12,832 nt of DNA from the NCBI GenBank assembly GCA_002345215.1, contig DDVH01000038.1, positions 1 through 12,832 on the forward strand, in the 5' to 3' direction. Below, one piece after another: positions 6,879 through 12,832 of this stretch. Position numbers and translations under genes: made by a program. The stretch comes from Anaerolineales bacterium UBA2317 (GTDB lineage: Bacteria; Chloroflexota; Anaerolineae; Anaerolineales; Villigracilaceae). Below the pieces are notes generated by a model. The model was not told where the DNA came from. It did not search any database and was given only the letters and a program-made list of their open reading frames with translations. The first letter of the stretch is position 1, and each line of letters starts with the position of its first letter.

Positions 6879-8285
6879 TCATTCTTTCATTTTACTAGCG
6901 TCTTTTATGGCATCTACAATTTTATAATAGCCTGTACAACGGCATAAATTGCCGGTGATGGCTTGTTCAATTTCTTCTTTGGTTGGGTTTGGTTTTTCTT
7001 GTAACAATTTTGCTCCAGACATAATAAAGCCTGGAATACAGTATCCGCATTGTACGGCGGCGTGTTCAATAAATTTTTCTTGCACGGGATGTAATTCTTT
7101 GCCGTCGGCTAAACCTTCCACTGTGATAATTTCAGCATGGTGTGCTCTTGGTGCAGGCACAAGACATGACATCACGGCTTGACCATCTAAGAAGACAGTA
7201 CATGCGCCACATTCACCTTCGGCACAACCTTCTTTTGTTCCTGTTAAATTTGCATCTTCACGCAAGAAGCGTAACAAAGTTTTTTCATGCCCGCTTGTGA
7301 AAGAATATTTTTTATTGTTAATTGTCGTTTCAATAGCTGATTTTGGAAACTCAGATATGGTCTGCGGTCTATCGTTCACCGTCTGTGTATCCAACAAAAT
7401 CGGTTTCTTCGGCATTCCTGATTCTTGTTTTTCATCACGAATCATGGTCAAGCCGCGTTTTGTTATCACTTTTACCATTTCACGGCGATAACTTGCTGAA
7501 CCACGCACGTCATCAATCGGTGTAGCGGATTCAACTGCAAGTTCAGCGGCTTGTAAAATATTTTTGTCGGTCAATTTTTTGCCGACCAAAAACTTTTCTG
7601 CTTTTTCAGCATGTGCAATGATAGGCGTCACTGCTCCAAGTGTGATAGATGCTGACTTAACAGTATCAGCTTTGAAGTCGAGAAGAAGCGCGACATCCAC
7701 CAAAGAAATCGCTTGCGCACGCCTCAATGCTAACTTGATAAATGCTCCACGTTGGGATTTTGTCATAGCGGGGAAAGAAATATCCACCAGCATTTCATCA
7801 GGTTGCATGACAGTTTTCCGAACACCTGTATAAAATTCTTTGAGCGGAATTGTTCTCTCGCCATTTTTTGAAAGCAATCTGACTCTGGCACCCAATGCCA
7901 TTAACGGAGTTATCGTATCGTTGGCAGGTGAACCTGTGATTAAGTTTCCTGCAATCGTGCCACGATTACGAATCTGTGGTGCGCCAACTTCCCACGCCGC
8001 GCGTGATAATGGATAAGCACGTTTGCGAATCAATGAATCAGACGCGCAATCATTGTGTGTGACCAACGCACCAAGATGAATGACATCGTCTTCATCTAAA
8101 TAAATATTTTTCAGTTGAGAAATGCGAGTTACATCAATTAAAGTATCCACCCCTTTGCGAAGACCACGTTCAAGTTCCAGAATCAAATCCGTGCCGCCAG
8201 CAATCACGCGTGCGCGTTCACGCTTCTCGGCAAGGATTTGTATTACCTCATCGGTTGAGGTTGCATTGATATATTCATGCCACAT
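6879..8285 (-). CDS. Fused FAD-binding (CoxM-type) and 2x[2Fe-2S] (CoxS-type) subunit of a molybdenum hydroxylase
   Basis: This 468-residue protein carries the electron-transfer chain of the hydroxylase. Residues 1 to about 288 are the FAD domain of the CO dehydrogenase medium subunit type, with VIAGGTDL (27-34) and TIAGNLITGSPANDT (110-124). A linker of about 30 residues follows, then a complete small subunit. The plant-type ferredoxin cluster has C354, C359, C362 and C374 (EGCAEGECGACT), and the second cluster has C413, C416, C448 and C450 (QCGYC, LCRC). Electrons would pass from Mo through the two FeS clusters to FAD. The domain order FAD then FeS is the reverse of XdhA and of eukaryotic xanthine dehydrogenase. 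There is only a weak Shine-Dalgarno before the ATG at 8285; a palindrome lies just upstream. Confidence 0.93.
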   Translation of the reverse strand: MWHEYINATSTDEVIQILAEKRERARVIAGGTDLILELERGLRKGVDTLIDVTRISQLKNIYLDEDDVIHLGALVTHNDCASDSLIRKRAYPLSRAAWEVGAPQIRNRGTIAGNLITGSPANDTITPLMALGARVRLLSKNGERTIPLKEFYTGVRKTVMQPDEMLVDISFPAMTKSQRGAFIKLALRRAQAISLVDVALLLDFKADTVKSASITLGAVTPIIAHAEKAEKFLVGKKLTDKNILQAAELAVESATPIDDVRGSASYRREMVKVITKRGLTMIRDEKQESGMPKKPILLDTQTVNDRPQTISEFPKSAIETTINNKKYSFTSGHEKTLLRFLREDANLTGTKEGCAEGECGACTVFLDGQAVMSCLVPAPRAHHAEIITVEGLADGKELHPVQEKFIEHAAVQCGYCIPGFIMSGAKLLQEKPNPTKEEIEQAITGNLCRCTGYYKIVDAIKDASKMKE

Positions 8286-8295
8286 AAAATTATCC

Positions 8296-8323
8296 GTAGG
8301 GGCGAGGCATACCTCGCCCCTAC
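8296..8323. repeat. Short GC-rich palindrome
   Basis: Two perfect 12-bp arms, gtaggggcgagg (8296-8307) and its complement (8312-8323), are separated by four bases in an otherwise AT-rich gap. Similar GTAGGGGCG... palindromes occur as interspersed repeats in several bacterial groups (general knowledge, not searched). On the minus transcript it lies between the 172-residue gene and the FAD–FeS gene and is not followed by a clean T-run, so it is more likely a repeat or RNA-stability hairpin than a full terminator. Confidence 0.75.
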
Positions 8324-8330
8324 AAAATTA

Positions 8331-8849
8331 TTAACTTCCTGTCACAACTTCAGAACGGCGTTCAAATGTTTCCACAGCCAAACGTGCCAATGTGGTCACA
8401 TTGCGAATCGCGGCGGGCAATGCTTCTTCATCGCTCATGCTGGCTTCTAAATTATCAATTCCACTTTTTACTTGGTCGCCTAAATCAAAAAAGGCGACAT
8501 CGAATTGATAAATTTTTTCCAACTCGGCTTCATTGATTTTGACCGCATCAAACAAACCAGAATATCCGCGTGCCGCTGTTTTAATTTTGTCAATGAAAGT
8601 GCGCAATGCCAAAGCGGCTTTTTCTACATCATCAACATATTTAATCATGCCATTGCTGACGAGTTCCGCTTGCAAATTGGAGATGCGACTCCATTGTTCT
8701 TCAAAGCGGCGTGCCACAGTTTCACGCAAGAGTGCATCTGCGTCGCGGCGATTCTGTCGCTCAACATATCCGCCGAAACCGGGAATATAAGAAACCAGTT
8801 TCTTGAACGGGTCAACCTGACTACTTACTTTTTCAAAAAAATCGCTCAT
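8331..8849 (-). CDS. Alpha-helical protein of unknown function, first gene of the leftward cluster
   Basis: A 172-residue soluble protein that I do not recognise. It has no Cys and no signal or membrane helix. It starts with MSDFFEKVSSQVDPFKKLVSYIPGFGGYVERQ, a hydrophobic, Gly-containing stretch at about 18-28. The rest is long charged helices with coiled-coil-like heptads (about 30-70 and 80-150), ending in an Arg-rich helix. The start is secure: AGGAGG five bases before the ATG at 8849 is a perfect Shine-Dalgarno. It is transcribed from the divergent region shared with the aldolase and is followed, after a palindrome, by the molybdenum hydroxylase genes 45 bases downstream. It may be functionally separate from the hydroxylase. 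Confidence 0.82.
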   Translation of the reverse strand: MSDFFEKVSSQVDPFKKLVSYIPGFGGYVERQNRRDADALLRETVARRFEEQWSRISNLQAELVSNGMIKYVDDVEKAALALRTFIDKIKTAARGYSGLFDAVKINEAELEKIYQFDVAFFDLGDQVKSGIDNLEASMSDEEALPAAIRNVTTLARLAVETFERRSEVVTGS

Positions 8850-8854
8850 GGGAG

Positions 8855-8860
8855 CCTCCT
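8855..8860 (-). promoter_or_regulatory. Perfect Shine-Dalgarno for the 172-residue protein
   Basis: AGGAGG on the minus strand, five bases upstream of the ATG at 8849. It is the strongest ribosome binding site in the leftward cluster. Confidence 0.8.
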
Positions 8861-8900
8861 GCCAAAGATATACGCTGAATATTTCAAATTGTTGCTTGTA

Positions 8901-8929
8901 ATTATATCGTTAAAAAGTTTACTTATTTA
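8901..8929 (-). promoter_or_regulatory. Leftward promoter for the 172-residue protein and hydroxylase cluster
   Basis: The -10 is a consensus TATAAT (8901-8906, minus strand). A 17-base spacer would place the -35 at 8924-8929, which reads TAAATA, a poor match to TTGACA. It may therefore need an activator or rely on the extended AT-rich region. Its -10 box lies in one arm of the 9-bp inverted repeat. Confidence 0.45.
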
Positions 8930-8947
8930 TACTATCAGCGATATAAT
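8918..8947 (+). promoter_or_regulatory. Rightward sigma-70-type promoter for the aldolase
   Basis: The -35 is TTTACT (8918-8923), there is an 18-base spacer, and the -10 is a perfect TATAAT (8942-8947). Transcription would begin near 8954, giving a short leader with AGGAG at 8968-8972, six bases before the ATG at 8979. Confidence 0.6.
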
Positions 8948-8978
8948 CAAATTATCATTTTTTTATTAGGAGATTGTT

Positions 8979-10397
8979 ATGTCGAATCACGTCAATGAAT
9001 TACTCACACTGGTTGAAAACAGTGTATCAGTAGAAGGGACAACCGTAAAAGTTTTAGACGCAAACAAATTCAGAAAAAATGTCGGCAAACTCGTTGAACG
9101 TTCAGCCCTCGCCTCAGACTTAAGTGCGGGCTGGTCTCGCTACCTCATCCGATGCGTTGCCTTAGACATGGGCATCATCCCCGCATCCATTCACGACCTT
9201 TACATGGCTCGTGGACGTGAAGAAGTACCAATGAGTTTCACCACCCCAGCCTTTAACTTAAGAGCATTGTCGTATCATGCCGCACGGGCTATGTTCCGCG
9301 CCGCGCTTAAGATTAACGGCGGCGCTTTTATTTTTGAATTGGCTCGTTCTGAAATGAGTTATAGTGCCCAACGCCCATCCGAATATGTGACCAATATTCT
9401 CGCCGCCGCCATCGCCGAAGGATTTGTCGGACCCGTCTTCGTTCAAGGTGACCACTTCCAAGTCTCTGCAAAAAAATATCAGACAAATCCCGAAGCGGAA
9501 TTACAAGCTGTGCGTGACCTTTGTACAGAATCAATTGCCGCAGGTTTTTATAATATTGATGTAGATACATCTACATTGGTAGATATTCATTTACCAACAG
9601 TAGAAGAACAACAAGCATTGAATAGCAGACTCTCAGCAGAACTTTCAAAATTTATCCGTGACAATGAACCTGCTGGCGTTACGATTTCAATCGGCGGTGA
9701 AATTGGAGAAGTAGGCACTACAAATTCAAATGAATTTGAATTACGCGCCTATATGAATGGATTCAACGCACATTTGAAAAAAATTGCACCCGATAAAGCA
9801 GGCTTGAGCAAAATCAGCGTGCTGACGGGTACATCTCATGGTGGCACAGTCCTTGCAGATGGTTCTCTCGCCGAAGTGACCATTGCTTTTGACGTTCTGC
9901 GTGATTTGAGTCGCATTGGGCGCAAAGAATATGGCATGGGCGGAACAGTTCAACATGGCGCCTCAACAGTGCCTGAAGAAAACTTTAACAAGTTTGTGCA
10001 AAACGAGGCAATTGAGGTTCATCTTGCTACAAATTTCACCACCATGTTCTTTGACAATGTCCCTGCTGATTTCAAACAAGAGATGTATGCTTGGTTAGAT
10101 GCTAATTTTGCAAACGAACGCAAACCCGGCATGACCGATGAACAGTTTTATTACAAGACTCGTAAGAATGCAATTGGTCCATTCAAAGCCCAATCTTATG
10201 CTTTGCCAGATGATGCCAAAACAAAATTAATCAATGCTTGGGAAGCACAATTTGATAAATTGTTCAATTTGCTTGGTGTAAAAGATACCAAACAATATAC
10301 AGATAAATATATCAAGCCTGTAAAAGTTGCCCCCAAGTTTGAAGATTATGTCAAACAAGATGTTGCCGCTGAAGATGTCAGTGATTTAGCAGATTAA
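8979..10397 (+). CDS. Class II (metal-dependent) fructose-bisphosphate aldolase family protein, long divergent form
   Basis: At 472 residues this is about 110-170 longer than ordinary class II aldolases, but the active-site pattern is preserved. FVQGDHF has catalytic-type D158 and metal-ligand-type H159. SIGGEIGEVG (237-246) has the conserved Glu, TGTSHGG (283-289) carries H287, and VQHGAST (324-330) carries H326 with a phosphate-binding Gly/Ser/Thr loop. Spacing between the three His residues is close to that of E. coli FbaA (110, 226, 264). The N-terminal ~85 residues and the C-terminal ~100 are extra or divergent. The likely role is reversible aldol cleavage of a sugar bisphosphate in glycolysis or gluconeogenesis, but another ketose bisphosphate is possible. 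Start: AGGAG six bases upstream. A Nudix gene follows after 24 bases. Confidence 0.85.
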   Translation: MSNHVNELLTLVENSVSVEGTTVKVLDANKFRKNVGKLVERSALASDLSAGWSRYLIRCVALDMGIIPASIHDLYMARGREEVPMSFTTPAFNLRALSYHAARAMFRAALKINGGAFIFELARSEMSYSAQRPSEYVTNILAAAIAEGFVGPVFVQGDHFQVSAKKYQTNPEAELQAVRDLCTESIAAGFYNIDVDTSTLVDIHLPTVEEQQALNSRLSAELSKFIRDNEPAGVTISIGGEIGEVGTTNSNEFELRAYMNGFNAHLKKIAPDKAGLSKISVLTGTSHGGTVLADGSLAEVTIAFDVLRDLSRIGRKEYGMGGTVQHGASTVPEENFNKFVQNEAIEVHLATNFTTMFFDNVPADFKQEMYAWLDANFANERKPGMTDEQFYYKTRKNAIGPFKAQSYALPDDAKTKLINAWEAQFDKLFNLLGVKDTKQYTDKYIKPVKVAPKFEDYVKQDVAAEDVSDLAD

Positions 10398-10431
10398 GTA
10401 ATAAGTAACGAGTAATGCGTAATGAGTAAAG
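10397..10431 (+). repeat. Five-copy heptanucleotide tandem repeat at the aldolase–Nudix junction
   Basis: Consecutive heptads are AGTAATA, AGTAACG, AGTAATG, CGTAATG and AGTAAAG. The first unit begins on the last base of the aldolase stop codon, and the fourth contains the Nudix start codon (10422). Heptanucleotide arrays of this kind are known in other bacteria, for example the STRR of cyanobacteria. A gain or loss of units would change the spacing in front of the Nudix gene. Confidence 0.75.
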
Positions 10432-10910
10432 AACAAGGCATTACAAAAGATAGATACATGCTCATTCCCCGCACGATGATACTCATCCGTCGCGGGGATG
10501 AGTATTTATTGATGAAAGGTGCGCCGACAAAAAAATTATGGTCTGGAAAATATAACGGCTTGGGCGGTCATATAGAACGTGCAGAAGATGTCATCACTGC
10601 CGCAAAAAGAGAATTATTTGAAGAAGCAGGCATCACTGCTGATTTGTGGTTGTGTGGCACTGTGATTGTTGATGTGAATGAAATTGGAATTTGTTTGTTC
10701 ATCATTTGCGGAGAAAATGCTCAAGGCGAAATCAGAGAGTCGAACGAAGGCAAAGCAGAATGGATTAAGAAAGAAGCGATTAATCATCTGCCGGTGGTAG
10801 AAGATTTGCCAATCATCTTAAATAAAATTGAGTCTATGAATCAAAACGACCCACCATTTTCTGGAAGGTCGTTTTATGAAAACGATTCATTGAAAATTAT
10901 TTTTTCTTAG
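10422..10910 (+). CDS. Nudix hydrolase, MutT / 8-oxo-dGTP diphosphatase-like
   Basis: A 162-residue protein with a perfect Nudix box at residues 49-71: G-x5-E-x7-R-E-L-F-E-E-A-G-I. The metal-binding Glu residues are E64, E67 and E68. Enzymes of this family hydrolyse nucleoside diphosphates linked to another moiety, and the C-terminal PPFSGRSFYENDSLK tail resembles MutT-like sanitising enzymes. The true substrate is unproven. The start at 10422 has no Shine-Dalgarno and lies inside the heptanucleotide repeat. An alternative is the Met at codon 13 (10458), just before the first core strand, so the first 12 residues are uncertain. It is probably co-transcribed with the aldolase. Its stop codon overlaps that of the convergent lipoprotein gene. 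Confidence 0.9.
   Translation: MSKEQGITKDRYMLIPRTMILIRRGDEYLLMKGAPTKKLWSGKYNGLGGHIERAEDVITAAKRELFEEAGITADLWLCGTVIVDVNEIGICLFIICGENAQGEIRESNEGKAEWIKKEAINHLPVVEDLPIILNKIESMNQNDPPFSGRSFYENDSLKIIFS
10843..10875. terminator. Possible bidirectional terminator hairpin in the Nudix 3' end
   Basis: AAAACGACC (10843-10851) pairs with GGTCGTTTT (10867-10875) around a 15-base loop, so each strand has a stem followed by T-residues. It lies just inside the convergent gene pair, where no intergenic space exists for a terminator. The stem is only moderately GC-rich, and the bases also encode a family-like tail, so it may be fortuitous. Confidence 0.4.
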
Positions 10911-11692
10911 GGAATATTATATGATTGCAATTCGGTGGTGAGGGTAAACGGTGTACCACCAAAATCTGAATTGCTGATTGATTTTACTTGACCTACACCC
11001 GCCGCAAACCATGTAATCGTTGAACCTGTAATTTGCATGGGGACTTGAATGCCTTGAAATTCTCCGACAATATCCATTGTAGTGGTTGATTGAAATTTTA
11101 TAGTTTCAAATGTGCCAGCGGGAACAGTGATTGTTTCATTTCCCATCTCTTGCATGGTGACAGAAAATGTGCCGTTCGAATTTGTTTGCGAACCATCGGG
11201 CATGGTAGTTGTACCTTCAAGTGTCAGGCTGTATAACCATTGCATACCGGGCACAATTTCTTTTGGCAAGCTAATACCAGTCACTTGCAGTGTGTTAAAT
11301 TCCATATTTGCACTTTGGGTAGTGATAGCCGCAGAGCCACCACCATATTCAAGTGCTTTCAACCCACCTGTTTCACAAGCCCATTCTTGTGTGCGAGTGA
11401 GATTGTCAAAAGTAGTTGTCAATGTAAAGCCATCCGAGCGAACTTCAGTGATGGTATCTGTGTATGAAAAATCTCCACTAGGTCCACCGGTATTGAAATA
11501 TGTCCATGTAGCATTTTGTTTAACAGGATAAATTGGATTGTCACACAAGCCTTCGATGACAACCGCTTCTGATTCTTCGGGGATGCTTGAATCTGCTGAG
11601 GGAATATTTTCTAAGGGGCTAGTTAAGCTACAGGCAAAGGTAGTTATTAAACCAATCATCAAAATAAAATATAGTTTGTTTCGCTTGAGCAT
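10907..11692 (-). CDS. Putative secreted lipoprotein of unknown function
   Basis: I prefer the ATG at 11692 (261 residues). It has GGAG six bases upstream, whereas the longer frame would start at a TTG at 11704 and contain that Shine-Dalgarno. The signal has KRNK, a hydrophobic helix (about 7-18) and then FACS with a candidate lipidated C21; Thr and Phe before it make the lipobox atypical. A Ser/Glu-rich spacer leads into a beta-rich domain starting near IYPVKQNATWTY. Later blocks read VPAGTFETIKF and TWFAAGVGQVKS. Such repeating beta blocks are common in envelope lipoproteins without known function. Two Cys in the mature part (GLCDNP, EWACET) could form a disulfide. It lies 18 bases after the histidine kinase gene. 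Confidence 0.82.
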   Translation of the reverse strand: MLKRNKLYFILMIGLITTFACSLTSPLENIPSADSSIPEESEAVVIEGLCDNPIYPVKQNATWTYFNTGGPSGDFSYTDTITEVRSDGFTLTTTFDNLTRTQEWACETGGLKALEYGGGSAAITTQSANMEFNTLQVTGISLPKEIVPGMQWLYSLTLEGTTTMPDGSQTNSNGTFSVTMQEMGNETITVPAGTFETIKFQSTTTMDIVGEFQGIQVPMQITGSTITWFAAGVGQVKSISNSDFGGTPFTLTTELQSYNIP

Positions 11693-11698
11693 GAGAAT

Positions 11699-11702
11699 CT
11701 CC
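11699..11702 (-). promoter_or_regulatory. Shine-Dalgarno deciding the lipoprotein start
   Basis: GGAG on the minus strand, six bases before the ATG at 11692. It favours that start over the in-frame TTG at 11704. Confidence 0.65.
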
Positions 11703-11710
11703 AAATTTCA

Positions 11711-12832
11711 TTATTGCCATTTCAATAATGAAATAATAAAGGTACTTCCTTTTCCGGGTTGGCTTTCAACTTCAATGGTGCCACGATGTTGTTGAATGAC
11801 TTGACGTGTAATCGAAAGTCCAATCCCTAAACCGCTGTAAAGTTCTTCATCGTCATTAATTTTATCGGTATGGAAGAAGCGGTCAAAGATACGCGGGCGA
11901 ATCTCTGGTGCAATGCCGATGCCATAATCCTGCACACTGATTTTGACATGCTTAGGTTCTTCTGTTAATCGAATTTCAACAGAGCCATTTGGCGGGCTAA
12001 ATTTAATAGCGTTATCTACCAAAGCAGTGACAGCCCTTTCAAGCGAAGGCTCATCACCTTGCACGGGGGCAACATGAATATTTCCTTTTGTTCGCAAGGC
12101 AACACTGCGTGCTTTTGCTTTGGCTTCATATTTCTTTATTACATTTTCAATAATGCTAGCCATGTTGACCGCTTGAAAATCTGGCAAGACCAAATCCATT
12201 TCTTGTAAGAAAAGAATATCATTGGTCAGGTTCACAATTTGGTCAACATTACGGCTGACAGTTTCAACTGTTGAATTTAATTGCTCGCCAGAGAGCATCC
12301 CTTTTTTTAAGGCGTGCAAATAACCACTAGCAACCATTAATGGGGTTCGTAATTCATGTGCAATGCTGGTTAAAAATTCTCTGCGGGCTAAATCTTGTTC
12401 AGCAAGTTTTTGATATGCGTCGGCGAGTTCAGAGGCGCGGAGTCTTAAGTCTTCAATCGCCAGCGCGTCATTTTGTCTTAGGCGATTGCTGATTTCTGCC
12501 ACCATCGCCATTGCTACGCTTGGGCTTTTTTTAAGCACGCGGTCGAAGCCGGGTTTGTCTAATTCCAAAACAACAGCACTCGTCAAGGACTTAACTGTTG
12601 CCGCGCGCGGGGCATTGTGAATCAATGCCATTTCACCGAAGAAATCTCCGGCCGATAAAGTCTTCAATAATCTTTTTTCTGCATTATTGATAAGTTTCGT
12701 AACTTCAAAATCCCCTTCGAGAATCATATAAAACGTATGCTCAACCGCATCTTCTTTGCAGAGAACTGTATCGGCTGGGTAAGTTTTGATTTGGCTGTTG
12801 ATAATAATCTCTTGCACTTCATCCGGTTTGAT
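11711..12832 (-). CDS. Soluble sensor histidine kinase with N-terminal cyclic-nucleotide-binding domain (5' end at the window edge)
   Basis: Numbering is from the GTG at 12817; the frame stays open to 12832 (I-K-P-D-E before it), so the real start is probably at or just past the edge. Residues 8-115 form a CRP/cNMP-binding domain with the phosphate-binding cassette GDFFGEMALIHNAPRAATV (57-75), including the conserved Glu and Arg. A coiled linker (about 120-145) leads to HisKA with phosphoacceptor H154 in SIAHELRTPL. HATPase_c follows: N-box LVDNA with N269, G1 DYGIGI (297-302), F-box IFDRFF and G2 GLGIGL (329-334). There is no membrane helix, so it senses a cytoplasmic ligand, possibly a cyclic nucleotide. 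No response regulator is visible in the window. The lipoprotein gene follows closely downstream. Confidence 0.93.
   Translation of the reverse strand: MKPDEVQEIIINSQIKTYPADTVLCKEDAVEHTFYMILEGDFEVTKLINNAEKRLLKTLSAGDFFGEMALIHNAPRAATVKSLTSAVVLELDKPGFDRVLKKSPSVAMAMVAEISNRLRQNDALAIEDLRLRASELADAYQKLAEQDLARREFLTSIAHELRTPLMVASGYLHALKKGMLSGEQLNSTVETVSRNVDQIVNLTNDILFLQEMDLVLPDFQAVNMASIIENVIKKYEAKAKARSVALRTKGNIHVAPVQGDEPSLERAVTALVDNAIKFSPPNGSVEIRLTEEPKHVKISVQDYGIGIAPEIRPRIFDRFFHTDKINDDEELYSGLGIGLSITRQVIQQHRGTIEVESQPGKGSTFIISLLKWQ

Larger units (their letters stand above)
8901..8947. repeat. 9-bp inverted repeat spanning the divergent promoters
   Basis: ATTATATCG (8901-8909) and CGATATAAT (8939-8947) are perfect inverted copies 29 bases apart. 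Each arm contains the -10 box of one of the two outward-facing promoters. The symmetry could be an operator for a dimeric regulator or simply two copies of the same core promoter pointing away from each other. Confidence 0.55.

Noticed and set aside
4249..8285. Aerobic CO dehydrogenase (coxMSL) as the identity of the hydroxylase
   Set aside because: The large subunit has AFRGFG in place of the form I AYRCSFR active-site loop, and the subunits are fused and arranged differently.
8505..8969. 154-codon plus-strand frame opposite the 172-residue gene
   Set aside because: It is antisense to a gene with a perfect Shine-Dalgarno and runs through the divergent promoter region; the composition is not protein-like.
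11112..11531. 139-codon plus-strand frame opposite the lipoprotein
   Set aside because: It mirrors the beta-rich lipoprotein on the other strand and has no start signal or domain.

Overview
The window looks like chromosomal DNA of an uncultured or environmental bacterium, most plausibly a member of the Chloroflexota (Anaerolineae-like). This is an inference from gene flavour: DUF1361 membrane proteins, a cyclic-nucleotide-domain histidine kinase, a long divergent class II aldolase, a molybdenum hydroxylase with a FAD–FeS fusion, moderately AT-rich DNA and scattered palindromic repeats. No rRNA, tRNA, CRISPR array, transposase or phage gene was seen.

Right part (8979-12832). A class II aldolase and a Nudix hydrolase run rightward from a well-formed promoter. 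They meet a leftward pair, a soluble cNMP-binding sensor histidine kinase (cut by the right edge) and a lipoprotein, in a convergent arrangement whose stop codons overlap. A five-copy heptanucleotide repeat sits at the aldolase–Nudix junction and contains the Nudix start codon.

Centre (4249-8849). A leftward cluster encodes a xanthine-dehydrogenase-family molybdenum hydroxylase. It starts with a conserved-looking alpha-helical protein of unknown function that has a perfect Shine-Dalgarno. A palindrome follows, then a CoxM–CoxS fusion (FAD domain followed by two [2Fe-2S] domains), a small two-helix membrane protein, and the molybdopterin subunit. The last three are nearly contiguous and probably translationally coupled. 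The cluster and the aldolase diverge from one compact region in which a 9-bp inverted repeat carries both -10 boxes.

Left part (1-4196). All genes point left: a zinc-ribbon protein broken by a frameshift, a GNAT acetyltransferase, an alpha/beta hydrolase overlapping a DinB-family protein, and two tandem DUF1361 membrane proteins (the second cut by the left edge). Two signs of rearrangement are visible. A 45-bp remnant of the alpha/beta hydrolase start lies on the other side of the GNAT gene, and an inverted-repeat element between the two DUF1361 genes supplies the last residues and stop codon of the upstream one.

The strongest candidates for something undescribed are the molybdenum hydroxylase with a membrane protein embedded between its subunits, and the repeat-mediated remodelling of gene ends. 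No defence system, secondary-metabolite cluster or mobile element could be supported.
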